64,000 bases of DNA from Centropus unirufus (lineage: Eukaryota > Chordata > Aves > Cuculiformes > Centropidae). A model generated the notes under the pieces. It did not search any database. It was not told the DNA's origin and was given only the letters and a program-made list of their open reading frames with translations. Below, one piece after another: positions 36,449 to 47,440 of the stretch (position 1 is the first letter of the stretch; each line of letters starts with the position of its first letter). The position numbers and the translations under genes are program-made. The stretch is from assembly GCA_013397695.1 (NCBI GenBank), contig VYZI01000087.1, forward strand, positions 152,246-216,245, written 5' to 3'.

Positions 36449-37870
36449 ATGGATTGGGTTTTTCAGCCGTTGTGGCTGGGGCTAGAAGTAAAGCTTGAAA
36501 ACCTCTGAAACCTCTTGCCAAGCTTCATGAAAAGCAATTTTAGCCTCTGCCATCCCCAGCTCTATTGCTGATGACTCTCAAAGTCACAGCTTTTCCCTTT
36601 CAATAATTATATTAATCATAGAAGGGACAACCCTGCATTTTGTTTCTCCAGATTTGATATTTTAGCAAAAATATTATGGATATGATCAAATTCTTCAGGC
36701 CACTTTTGAGTCTCAACCTCCCCTTGCTCACAGCTCCACTTTTAACTGGTGAAATTATGTTTGAGAATGGATTTGATTTAACTTCTCGTTAAGCTACTGG
36801 CCCTGAAGGATCCAGCTCAGGCAAAATTCATCAGATCTCATATTCTGTTCTGTGCCTCTAAGAAGCAAGCTGTTTTTTTTGTTGTTTTCAATGAGCTGGA
36901 ATAAAATTACAAGTGGCTGTAAACGTGATCTATGGGACCCAAGAAAACTTTTAAATGCTGTTTCCTAAAGGCTCCAGCTGGTGGCAGCAACATTTTTTCT
37001 TCCAGCAAATGCAAAACTCAGAGACAACTAAAAGAGAAAAAAAATTCCCTAGACACCTACATGCAATGTCCTAGCAATCTCAGGTGTGTTACTAAAAAAA
37101 TGAGATAAAAAATATTTGTTGCTTCCTTAATTGGGGGATGGGTGTGTATGTGGAAAGCCCAGCTGCATTTAAACCAGCAGCAGAGTGATCTGATGACAGA
37201 GTGCCCAGAGATGGATGTGTCCATCGAAAGGAGGTGTGCTGAAAGGGCACTTGAAAGTTTCCTTGGAGCTATCAGGTGCCATTAGGGATATAACAACCCC
37301 CAAGGGAACCAGTTTTTCACAGCCGCTCACATCTTCCCAGAGCTTCCTCCCTTGTAATACTCTCAAACCACTTTTAAAGCAGGTATTACAAGACCTACTT
37401 TTTTTTAGGATAACTAAGACATAGAAAATATGCAAGCCCTTGTTGATGGGGTTTTAAGGTGCTTGTTCTGCAGCAGGGATTTTCCAGCAAGGATACCTGA
37501 ATGCATGTTCCAGCATCACAGAGAAAGCCGAGATCCATCAGGAACCTGAAGGTTATCAAGGGTGGCCTCTGGGCAGGGGTTTTACTTCCCACTCTATTAT
37601 TCTTAAAGTTTTGGGGTTTTTTCCTCTTTATTTTCTTTTTATGCAAGGTTGTCAGCGACAGTGATTTGCTAACTCCTAACACCGAAAGAAACCATTGTAG
37701 CCTTTTTGCATTTTTTTTGTAGCATACATCTTAGCTCTTTTGAGGCTGAAAAGCCTCTTTAGAGAAGATGATGCCTTTATTTTTGTGATTTCTGCAACTA
37801 GCCCTGAACAAATAGCAAAGAATTATGTAACTGCAATGCTATCGTTGTGGGGAGTGTGCAATTCTGCCTG

Positions 37871-37905
37871 CAATCCTCACCAAACTTACAATCCTCACCA
37901 AACCA
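37871..37905. repeat. 18-bp tandem duplication
   Basis: CAATCCTCACCAAAC repeats with an 18-bp period (copies starting at 37871 and 37889). The repeated part is exact over 15 bases and the joins differ slightly. Confidence 0.85.
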
Positions 37906-39269
37906 CACGGCTCAGTGCGCTCGTGGAGTGATTCATGAGCTGGTAGCAAAGAGCAGCCTCCTCCCAGGTTGTCTTCTGTGGTTGATAGAGGCATGTGCCC
38001 CATGATCACACCCAGAGGTGTCAAACCTCCAAAAAGGCCTAAGGCAGGGGCCAAAAGGATGTGAAAAAACCCAGAGTGGGAGCAGTGCCATGCCTGGTGA
38101 TATCCAGCAAAGGCAGAATGCAGGAGGAAGAGGAGGGTCTGCTGGACGTTGGCCCCAGCACAAGGCAGAAGATTTCTACCCCTTCTGAAATCACCTCTGT
38201 TTATGAGAGCACCTTTGGATATACTTGATATCTGTGTAAATATCCCATCCCTGCTCTTGGCCACAGCTGGGGGATATTCTTGTTTCCAAATGCATGGTGG
38301 CCTTCACAAAAATGCTGATGCTCCTCGCTGCCAGAGGAGGCCCAGAGCAATGGAATTGGGATGGCTGATGAATTTCTCTATTGCAGCACAAATGCAGGGC
38401 AATGGCCAGAAGTGGTTGAATTGAAGGAGGTTAACTAAACCAAACAGGAATTTAACTAAGCTGAGGAAAAATCCATAAATGCCACACTGGCACTTAAAGG
38501 TTTGGAGCTGTGGTCCTCTGGATAAATCAGTTTATCACCTCTGAGTTCATTTTTTTTTCTTTTTTTTAAAATTATTTAAGCAAGCTCTGAAATAAAGGAG
38601 AAGGTAAGGCCAGATATTCAAACCATATTTTTCCCCTCCCCTCTCCGTATTCCAGGTGTTTCTCACAAACTTGTACCTTCCTCTAAACCCTCCCATTCTC
38701 CACAGATGTGTCTCTTTTGCAGGGCATCTTTGGCGTCTGCTATTATCTAGCAAAAGTTTTTGTGTTCATTGGTTTGGGATAGAGAATGACATTTTTCCAT
38801 CTCCCATTTTTCACTGCAAGTCGCAACACTGACCCAAAAGAAAGAAACAAAGAAAAGAAAAAAAAATCTAAATTATGATACTCAGGCATAATGCAAACCT
38901 GAACCCTCTTCATGCCGCAAAATTCTCCGGAATAATAATTTCTGACTGGAAAGCAGCCATGTCCAGCTCATAAAGTCTTTGCTCGTTACAGTTTGCCAAG
39001 TGCCAGTCTGATGAGAATCTCCAGTATTAGGCAAGAGGTACCAGCTTGGTCCCTAGGAACTCACCTTGTCCATGTTCTGCTTTGGATGCCTGAGAGCACT
39101 TCTAAAAAGGGTCTGCTCCATGACTTAAGGAAGTTGTTTTGTGCGCTTGATGTAGTTTTCTTTTATTCTTACACTTTCTGACTGAGGGAAACTGGAGTCC
39201 AGGCAGCACAGGAAGCCATCACAGACTCTTCTAACAGTTTGAAGTTTTCTCCAGCTTTGTCTGCCCTCA

Positions 39270-39640
39270 CCTCTGCCATTTTAAGGGAGATGTTGATATC
39301 CTGGAAAGGACCCAGCACAAGTCTCCCAACATGACTGAGGACCTGGGGCTTGCATGATTTTCTAGAGGATGTTGGAATGCTGAACTTCAGATTCATGAAA
39401 AGGAGGTGAGCAAGTTTGCTGCTAATCTACAGCAGCTTAAAGAGAGAAGACATGAGGTTGATAGAATTCTGCTTCGAAGTAGTAGAATCACAAATGACAG
39501 TGGCTACAACTTCAGGATGGGCTTTAGAAATAAATTATTCATCAGGAGAATGATGCAGAGCAGGTTCCTGAGAGGTCAAGAAAGCCCTGTCTTCAGAGGT
39601 GGACATGATGCTATTAAGGTTGTAATTTGGCTTACACCTA
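39270..39640 (+). mobile_element. Probable ancient CR1 fragment
   Basis: Although much decayed, this stretch follows the order of the CR1 3' region on the plus strand. It has a GGAAAGGACCCAG block near 39,302, then a GACCTGGGGCTT block near 39,340. Near 39,525 comes AATAAATTATTCATCAGGAGAATGATGCA-like sequence, then GCAGGTTCCTGAGAGGTC around 39,560 and a GAGGTGGACATGATGCTA block near 39,600. These correspond to successive landmarks seen in better preserved copies. The terminal ATTCTATG units are not found, so the 3' end is lost or unrecognisable. The 90-codon frame at 39406-39678 crosses it by chance. Confidence is moderate because the match was made by eye. Confidence 0.45.
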
Positions 39641-39679
39641 CACCACTAAATAATACTTTGGTATGTTTTCATGCGTAGC

Positions 39680-42430
39680 CAGGCTGTCTAGGAAGGACTT
39701 ACTCTTGTTTTTCACTCTAATCTTTGCATACCTTTGGGAATACCTCTGGAAAATAAAGGTTGCTTTACCATTGGCACTGTTTCACTCCTGGAGGAGATTT
39801 TTTGAGCTCTCTTAGCATGCAGTCACAATCATGGCTTCTGTGATTGAGTCGTTTCTCTCTAAATAAGTAAATTAACTCTAATACCCTTATTTGCTATCAA
39901 CCTTATAAAACATAATAAAAGCCAGATGTTTCTTCCTTAACCTGGTGTACTGTGGAGGTTTGATGGATTTTTTTTCCAGACTTATGAAAGTGATTTTGTA
40001 CTCTTGTTGTTTCTTTTGGTGAATTAATTGTAGAATCTAATGAGAAGAAATTCAGAAATATATAAAAATGGAAAAACCTGGTATTGTGTGGATGTGAGTC
40101 TCAGCTGGGGAAGAATCAGCCTTCCTCTCTCCGCAACTCGTTCTGTGTTAGAGTAGATCGTTTTGAAGCAGGGAAATTGTCTCTGTATCCAAGGATATAG
40201 CAAATGATTGATTTCAGTTCAAGAGGGTACAAAAGATTCTCCAAAGGTTCTAAATTGGAGTCCTTGCACCCAAAAACCTCTCCACAGCCCCCCCCGGCTT
40301 CATTGGAGAAGTCACCCAGAACTGGAGCTACAGAGAGAGTTTTGTGCCTGACTCTTGATTGATTTCAGCGATAGTTCAGGGCTTAAATAGCTTTGTGGTT
40401 TGAAGGATGGGCTGGAACCAGAATTAGAAAAGAATCTGTAATTTCCTTCTCCTTTGGATGAGGTCAGCTGTATTGCAAGATGGACTTTGTGTGAAGAGTG
40501 ACCAGTGAAGAGTTTGTCTTTGAAGATGCTTTGTCTTTAGCCCCTTGGTACTTAAACGTAGCTGGCGATCTCTGTTATTCCCCATTATTTTGCCCTCTGC
40601 AAAATAAGTTGCAATCCCTGTGTCACGCTAATCTGAAATGTATACCTGGCTACCTCACTGCTCCACCATAATTAGGCATGGGGAAAGCATGCAAAAACTG
40701 TAATCGCACTTAAAAACGCTGCTTGGGATTGAGTTACCTGTGCCAAGCTTGCTGCTGACAAGAGAGGAGGGACAGCCAGCCACAGGGGATTGCAAAATGC
40801 CAGCCATGAGTTCAACAGAAACACGTTAGCAGTTGCAGCATTGGTTCTCATCAGCCACCCCAGTGCAGCAGGAGCTGCGGTAGAGCACTCAACATTGTCA
40901 TGTCCATAGGGATGGTGCTGGCACAAGGATAGGAATGGTGGGTGTGATGGAGCAGTGGGGCTTGGGTCTGCAGAGTCAGCTCAGCAATGTGGTTGGCAGG
41001 CAAGGAAAATGATGGAGAGGAGCTGGAACATTTCCTATTTATTTTATTGGTCTCCTTTCAAAATGTCTGAGAAATAGAAGGACACTGTTCTGTGACTGTA
41101 TCCCTCTGAGGTACAGGATTTGTCCATTGAGTAATTTTGACTTCCGATTAAACTAAATATTGTTTTTACGGAAATAGTTTTTTCCCCAGTTGGGGTGATA
41201 ACAGAGTAGGGATGTTTGGATGAGGTTTCTTGAGAAGCAATTTAGGGTTTCATGTCATTTGCTGAGGGTCAGGCTAGATCCTAATTCAGAATCATAATAA
41301 ACAGGCAATGCATACCACATAGTTGTTCTCCTGAGCTCAAGTAACGTTTGCTCTGGTGCTCTTCTTTAATAATTCATCCATACGCAGCTTTTACTTAGGG
41401 GTCAGTTGCCTTGACTGTGTCTCCTACATAATATTGCCATTCATCTGTTCATGGACATATTGTAAAATACAAGTGAAATATGCTCAGGCACAAGAAAGCC
41501 ATCAAGCTTCATCAGTTGGAGGTGTCATTTCTTCCTGTGAGTGTCCCCAGAATATAGGGAAATTCCTTCTTTTTGTGACACTAACATCACATTTTAGCAG
41601 CTTTCAGACTGGCAGAAGTTGGTGCTGAAACTCCTATCACCCAGCAAAACTGTTGTCATCTTAATTTTAGCTTGATACATTAAAAATAAAAACAGGTAGA
41701 GACTAACACAATAACCTGGATGTGATTCAGACAACTGTTTCCACCTTTGTTCAGTGGATGCTCTAGGACAAAGGCAAATTTTACAACCGCACAAACATAA
41801 ATTTCCTTCCTCCTGCATCCTTTCGCTTTGAGAGGAGAAGTGTGGCTGCTGGTAAAGTTTCAGACTTCTGATTTGTACAAATCATGTAATGCTTATGAGT
41901 GTGTCAGATGGCATTATGGTAAGCCCCTTTGCCTATCTGATCTTTCTGCATGCTGCCGATTTCCATGTATCCCTGACTCCAGACATGAAATGCCGATCCA
42001 GCAAGCAAATCTCCTGTCTTTTAAATTCAAGATAACTCTGTGGTACTGTTGATGCATAAAGGGCTTAATCAGGTGAAGAAAGGAATAGTCCAAAAGTCTG
42101 CTGTACAAAGTTGTCCAAGACGTCAAAGCAATTTGTACCAAAATCCCAACATGGGTCTTGTTGGAGGATGCACAATCCTTCCTCTAAAGGAGAATTAGTG
42201 GGAATCAGTTGTTTTAAGCTATGACCCTTTCGCTCAGCACATGCTACTGTCTTACTTGAACCATGCGAAGCTCTGTTCATGCCCGTGGCTTTTAAACACA
42301 ACATTTATTATCCTTCACCCTTCAGATTAGTGGAATCCCTCCGATGGACAGCCCAGAGCAAGGAGCACACACAGCATCTGGTTTTCATGTTCAATCTCAT
42401 CCCTTTTACTTCGCCGTGAGGGAAGGCTCA
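39680..42430. other. Unique AT-rich non-coding DNA
   Basis: No gene recognised. A GTAAG donor-like site at about 41,911 was considered as an exon boundary and rejected. Open frames are short and without domains. Confidence 0.55.
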
Positions 42431-42434
42431 AGTG

Positions 42435-42685
42435 ACAACAGAACAATGCTCGCCCTGCAGACTGACTAATTAGGCTGCATCTGGAGCTAATTAAATGTGG
42501 AGTCACCCGCAAGGAGAGTACTCTCCTTATCATACCAGCAGCAGGGGCGAGACAGAAGAAAAATCGCTGATGATATGCCTCGTTTTTTCTTGAAAGCAAT
42601 TTAAATGAGGCAGTGGAGATCAGAGAGGACAGGCATTTTCCCCTCAGCAGAAATGGGAGCAGGATCGGTCCCAAGATGATGAAGC
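42435..42685. promoter_or_regulatory. Homeodomain-site pair with 18-bp palindrome (possible enhancer)
   Basis: The block carries ACAATG (SOX-like, near 42,443), CTAATTAG (42466-42473) and CTAATTAA (42487-42494). The two TAATTA cores lie 21 bp apart, two helical turns. Then comes a perfect 18-bp palindrome (42511-42528), followed by TTATCAT and TGATGAT words and several CpGs. No reading frame explains this. The arrangement is typical of constrained developmental enhancers, but function is inferred. A minus-strand frame (42327-42767) crosses it and is considered spurious because it includes a homopolymer-encoded proline run. Confidence 0.4.
42511..42528. repeat. Perfect 18-bp palindrome
   Basis: AAGGAGAGT followed immediately by its exact reverse complement ACTCTCCTT. 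There is no spacer. A match of this length is expected by chance less than once in 64 kb of random sequence. Confidence 0.95.
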
Positions 42686-42688
42686 AGG

Positions 42689-42712
42689 TTTTTTTTTGGG
42701 GGGGGGGGGGGG
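42689..42712. repeat. T9-G15 homopolymer junction
   Basis: Nine T directly followed by fifteen G, then a GA-rich stretch. The G-run can form a quadruplex and is a probable site of length variation or base-calling error. Confidence 0.92.
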
Positions 42713-42779
42713 AGGAGAGAGAGGCTGGGGAAGGTGGGAGCTGGAGATATTTCAAACATAAGCACAATTAAAAGAGATC

Positions 42780-44100
42780 ACGTTTGAACTGTTGCTTTTG
42801 TGCCTAATGTATGGCCATGGAGATACCTTTTCAGCATCAATATCATTTAATATTCTAGTTTCTGATACTCAGTGGCACATGTAATTAAAGTAAGCTGACC
42901 TTTACCAGATTAAAGATGCTCTGCTTTCTTCTTTCTTTCTAACTATAAAAAAGGAGTTTTTATTGTTAAATGTTCTAATCTTAGTTCTGTTTGGCCAAAG
43001 CTGGGGGAAATATAGTTTTCTTTGCTTTATCACTCACTAATTAGTACAAGGCTGCATATTTTTTAATCACTGGACAGTTTTATTTTGTGACCTTGGGAAG
43101 TGAATTAATTCTTTCAAAGGTCTAGAAAGTCCAGGGCAAGGAGCAGCATATGGGTTTAAATATAAAATAGCAGGGTTTATTTTTTATGCCTGTATTTTTC
43201 ATTGTAGCCCTTGAAATGGTAATAACAAGAGAAAAATACTCCAGACTCTGGAGATAATTTTTTTTGTGACTTGGTTCAGAACAGTAAATTATTTTAAGAT
43301 CAGTTTTAGCTCCTTTTTTTTTCTGCCTGGAAACGTTTCATTTCCAGGAAGGACAATCGTTTCACTATGTATTCTTATCACAGAGATTTTTTCTTTTTCT
43401 TTTTCTTATTTTTTAGTTTAAGTGACACCATCATGAGGCTGTGCATGCTAGGAAGTGCCATTTCAGTTTATTTGGGTGGGATGAGCATCTGGGTTTCTAC
43501 CAGAACTTGCTCAGTATCTAGACCAACAGATTGCTCCTTGTGCCACCTCCAAATTCTCCTCTTCATGCTGGGATTGCCTGTCTTTGAAAGTTATGCCTAT
43601 CATGTTGAGGGAAAAGTCCAAAAGCCAATCACCCTAAGTGGATGATTGATGTATTTTGTTGAACATACTGTAGATAAAACTTGTTTAATCTTTTGGGTTT
43701 TGGTTCTACCACAGAGTCATAAAAAGGGGCTCCAGAGTCCCTCTGCTCCCAGCCCAGTGAGACCAAGCCTGGGCACCACAGCTGCTGCTGGGCTTGATCT
43801 CTGCATGCTTCCTTTCCCTTGCCCTTCCCTTCTTTATTGCGTTCTAGAAATTTCTTTCTCTGCCCTGTATTGAGTGTTCACCCCAGCACAGTCCAGCCAA
43901 CCCTCCCAGAGGCTCCCATTGAGCTGGGGCCATTTGGCAGAAGCAGGAATCTGCCTTTGAATTGAAGTAAACATCTTCAGTCTATTGAAAATCTTCCTAA
44001 AGGAATTTTTTTAACTGGTAAATCCTGTTGGCATCTGCAAGGAGTGAATACGGGGGGAAAGGAAAGCTCTTTCATGCCTGTAATGACAAGCTAGGGTTGA
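42780..44100. other. Unique AT-rich non-coding DNA
   Basis: No gene recognised. T-runs lie at 43.26, 43.31 and 43.39 kb, and a pyrimidine tract at 43.81-43.83 kb. Short open frames only. Confidence 0.55.
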
Positions 44101-44112
44101 GGGGTTAGGCTC

Positions 44113-44166
44113 AGTTGAGCATCCGGATGCTCCGGCTCAAGGAGCGTAGATGCTCCATGGAGCCCC
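44113..44166. repeat. Cluster of perfect palindromes (GAGC/GCTC)
   Basis: A 16-bp perfect palindrome GAGCATCCGGATGCTC (44117-44132) is followed 19 bp later by a 12-bp perfect palindrome GCTCCATGGAGC (44152-44163). Between them, GGAGC (44141-44145) can pair with GCTCC on either side. The segment could fold into alternative hairpins on either strand. No known RNA family is recognised. Confidence 0.85.
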
Positions 44167-44169
44167 TGT

Positions 44170-45985
44170 GCTTATTGCTTTGTATCACTTGGCTCAAGAA
44201 TACAACCAAAAGGCTCCTATCCCATAGGCTTTTGAGCAGTTTGATGTCCAATTCAATCCTAGGGATAGGAGGAGAATATTCATGTGGGTGCTTTGCATAA
44301 TTAAAAATTATATGACCTTTCCTGAATTTCAAGGTTTGGCATGTCTTTTTATTTTAAGAGCAGAGCAGTGAAGAGGAAAAGGAGCTGGGATATCCTGGTC
44401 AGTTTTTCCAGTCCTTAGCCCATGTCTTGAAATGGAGAAGTGATTGTATGAGTGAAATGATGACTTGATTTGTTGTCCGTGTAGTTTAACAAGCAGATTA
44501 TGTGGACTGCTGATACATAAGGGGGAAGTAAAGGCTGGATGCCAGCCTCTGTGATTTTTGTTTCGATCCCAGAACCCATCAGCCCAAATATTTAAAGATT
44601 CTGGTACAATTTGTCGTATCAAATTATGGAGTTCCATGGAAACAGGACTTGAAGATCTGATGGCTTCGATTTTTCGCAAATGGTGTGTGTGTGGGAGTGA
44701 AAGGTCACCTTAGGCTTATCTCTAAATAAACCCAGGAAACTCAAAATCAGCTCCTTTTTCTGTCCTGCACAGGCTGGTGAATGGGCAGACCAGCGTGGAT
44801 GGCTTTTTTTAATATACAAATGTTCCCCAGTGAGGCATGAACTCAAATATTAGCTTTCCACCTAGCAAGACTAGACAGGAGCAGGGAAAAGCCATGTCTG
44901 TTTCTTATCCTTGATGCAGGGAAACTATTTAAATCTGCTAATTTTTTTTCTCAGCTCTGCATTGGAGTGTTTACTCTATTTGGGGGGAGATTCAGGGGAC
45001 TAATGAATGTGAGCTTTAGTGGAACACACCTCATTGTAATTTTTACAAACTCCATCAAAACATCCCTTTCTCTTTCTGCCTTTTCAAAAAGAGGCTTTTT
45101 TTCCCACTCCCTCCCTCCCCCGTGTTTCTGCATGTTGTGATTTCACTGAGGCTTCCAATGGTCTTCAACAGTTCATTTATGCCGGGAGCCTTCTATAAAC
45201 TGTACAGCCATGGTCTCCTCGCCCGGCCACCCACTGAACCAGCCTGTCTAAACAGCATCTGTCTACATCCCAGACACATCGAACGAGTTAAAAATGGATC
45301 GAGTCCAACTTCTTTCTTCTCCCTCCCTCCCTTCCCCCCTGCTTTCTGCCCTCCTGCAAAACCAGGGTGGGATTTTGAGACAGGGGAAGCGTGTGTGCTG
45401 CCCCAGATCTGGAAGGGTTAGGGTGCTCCTCTTGCTCCTCTGATGCCACCTCCCCTCCCGGATTTGTTTGGTGAAATGTGCAAGGCCTCCATCCCTCAAT
45501 GCCGGTGTTAGTCCTACCAAATCTCTTCATTGCTAGCAGATGCATTATTAGTGACAGGACCCTATTTAAACTTAATCCCAAATGCATTACTTAGTGAGTT
45601 TTACTTGGCTTTTTGACTTAAGGTATTGGAGGTTATTACCTCTGGTATGTAGGTGTTGCTCTGAAGAATCTCCCCAGCGAACAGCTTCATTTGGTGAGAG
45701 GACAGGGATGGACGGGATTTTCCTTGCTCATGCAATTTGGACACATTTTTTAAAGATTAAATCAGATCAACCACTTGAAAGGCTCAGTTACCCCTCAAGT
45801 GTGACAGCATGAAACCCATTCCTCCTCCCAAAAGCCTTGCTCACATGGAGGGGTGGGGGAAAGTCTGAAAAATTAAGGGAGAAGTTAATTTTGCTTGGTA
45901 GCTTGGAGATGTTTGTGTCTGCCAAAATGATGTTTTTCCTTCCCTTTACCTTGCAACATTGTCAAAAGATATGAATTCCTGGTGA
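44170..45985. other. Unique non-coding DNA
   Basis: No gene recognised. A pyrimidine-rich stretch lies at 45.31-45.34 kb. Minus frames at 44329-44679 (116 codons) and 45288-45587 (99 codons) have no domain. Confidence 0.55.
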
Positions 45986-45989
45986 AGGA

Positions 45990-46075
45990 AACTGCCCACT
46001 GCGGTCACCATGCATTTGCATGAGTTTAATTGACATTTGCATCAACCTGATGGATGCTACAGAAAGCAGATTGTC
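45990..46075. promoter_or_regulatory. Paired POU octamers, same strand, 21 bp apart
   Basis: Two exact ATTTGCAT octamers (46014-46021 and 46035-46042) lie on the same strand. ATTTGCAT is the established binding word of POU factors (OCT1/OCT2/OCT4/BRN families). A 21-bp start-to-start spacing puts both on the same DNA face. A TTAATT homeodomain word lies between them (46026-46031). No coding frame explains it. Confidence 0.4.
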
Positions 46076-46584
46076 AAGGTCTTATTTAGGCTTCAGTCCA
46101 CGGAAGATGTCATATCTCTTAAGTATGGAAGCTGTTGTTATAGGGGGATGGTATTTTAGGGAGAAAAGGTCATATTCCTTGGCTGTCAAAGGCTGAGTTC
46201 AAATATAGCAGTTGGGTAATGAAATACAAGGTTGAAATCTGTTGGAGTCATCATTGAGGCTACCCCTGGCTTCAACAGAGCAGGAAATTTGCATTCTATT
46301 TGGAGAATGAAGCCTAGAAGAGCTTTGATTTTCTTTAACATTTTGTTTTCAACAGAAAATGCAAACTTCTAGGATGATGCATGCAACACATTGGCCTTTT
46401 GGCATCTATCAAATGCCAGCTACCTCTGAAACAGAGCAAACCTGCAGTTTTTACATTTCTGTCCTATTTGACCTAAGAAAGCAAACCAATAAAAAAGTAA
46501 AGATGAAACAGGAGGGAAATGCATCAGAATGCAAATGCTATTCTTCATATAAGGTAGGAAAAGGCCACATAAATGAAGAGACTT

Positions 46585-46645
46585 CTAAAAAACCCACCAA
46601 AAAGACCCCAAAACAAACCCAAAAAAGGAAAAAGGAAAGAAACTA
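46585..46645. repeat. A-rich low-complexity tract
   Basis: Sixty bases dominated by A with CCC/CC interruptions. The lysine-rich plus-strand frame through it (46359-46664) is an artefact of this composition. Confidence 0.8.
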
Positions 46646-46904
46646 TCAAATGCTATTCAGATGAAGAGGATGGATGGATGAACTCATTACTTTATAGGGT
46701 GGCTTATCTGCAATAGACCATTGAAAGATGTATCCACAGCAGGACCTTGGTTTAAGAGCTGTTCCCTACCCCTGTCAGCACTGTCTCTGCCCAGGTGGCA
46801 GCAGAGGACACTGGTGACAATTCATCCAGTGCCCTCTGACACACTACAAAAAGACATCACGACATCCTGCCAGGCTTTTGCTAGACCAGCTCTGACAGGA
46901 GTCG

Positions 46905-46995
46905 CTTTTAACATCAGTCTTGTGTTTACCTCATTAACTCTATTAACTCCATCGATAACATGCTGCATATTAAACTTAATCTCAGTATTTCCTGC
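46905..46995. promoter_or_regulatory. FOX word with tandem HNF1-type half sites (possible enhancer)
   Basis: TGTTTAC (46923-46929) is a forkhead core. It is followed by ATTAACTC at 46933-46940 and again at 46942-46949, a 9-bp-spaced direct repeat that contains ATTAAC, the HNF1 half site. Next come ATCGAT (46951-46956) and a GCATATTAAACTTAAT stretch. Dense, non-repetitive and without a convincing frame. Confidence 0.33.
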
Positions 46996-47029
46996 TCAGG
47001 TGAGACTGTACAGCAGGCTCCAATGAACT

Positions 47030-47440
47030 GCTTGTGCCTATGCAAAATTATATTACTGCTTGTTGACTTCCCAGCACAGTGTTGAGACGATTTATTGCAA
47101 ATTTCAGATGCCTAAAGAGATGTGTGTTGCTCTCACAGCTCTTACTTGTTTCAACATCGGGGGGAATCTGTAATACAGTGATGCATGGCTTTAAAAATGA
47201 AAGGACATCATATGTTCTCCCATGCTGCTAATGGCACTTAATTGTTCTTGTGCCTCCTTCAAGCCCAATTCAGATTAGATTTACTATCATTCATGATTAT
47301 GTAAAAGAAGTGATAAAACGTGGCTTTTAAAAAAATCATGTTTGTACAAGAATTTGCTGACATATTGCGGAGTGATAACACGATAGTGAAAATAGCCAGA
47401 TCCCGCCTGGCCTGACGTCTGGAATCAGTAAAAGGAGGCA
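47030..47440. promoter_or_regulatory. Long AT-rich motif-dense block (possible conserved non-coding element)
   Basis: The block holds an octamer-like ATGCAAAA (47040-47047) and many ATTA/TAAT and TGATAA words, such as CTTAATTG near 47,238, CAGATTAGATTT near 47,271 and GTGATAA near 47,311 and 47,374. The sequence is complex, not a simple repeat. CpGs survive near its right end (about 47,369-47,416), ending in a CCTGACGTCTGG stretch with a CRE-like TGACGTC. No exon is supported. Confidence 0.33.

Larger units (their letters stand above)
34336..39265. other. Unique non-coding DNA
   Basis: No gene recognised. There are poly-T tracts at 35.38 and 36.43 kb, and T-/A-rich stretches near 38.55 and 38.83-38.87 kb. 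A short 18-bp tandem duplication is listed separately. Open frames to 141 codons (minus 37839-38264) have no domain. Confidence 0.55.

Noticed and set aside
36610..36640. ATCATAGAA word that could be the reverse of a CR1 terminus
   Set aside because: A single unit without the tandem ATTCTATG array or the adjoining CR1 UTR blocks. Chance match.
41840..41915. Possible small exon between a TTTCAG acceptor and a GTAAGC donor
   Set aside because: The donor is acceptable but the acceptor has no pyrimidine tract, and the short peptide matches nothing I recognise.
42327..42767. Minus-strand frame of 146 codons with a proline-rich start
   Set aside because: The proline run is the translated G15 tract, and the frame crosses the palindrome and homeodomain-site block. 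Better explained as non-coding.
43965..43995. miR-30-like GTAAACATCTTC word
   Set aside because: Only part of the mature sequence resembles miR-30. I could not find a matching hairpin arm nearby.
46359..46664. Lysine-rich plus-strand frame of 101 codons
   Set aside because: The lysine-rich end is a direct translation of an A-rich low-complexity tract.
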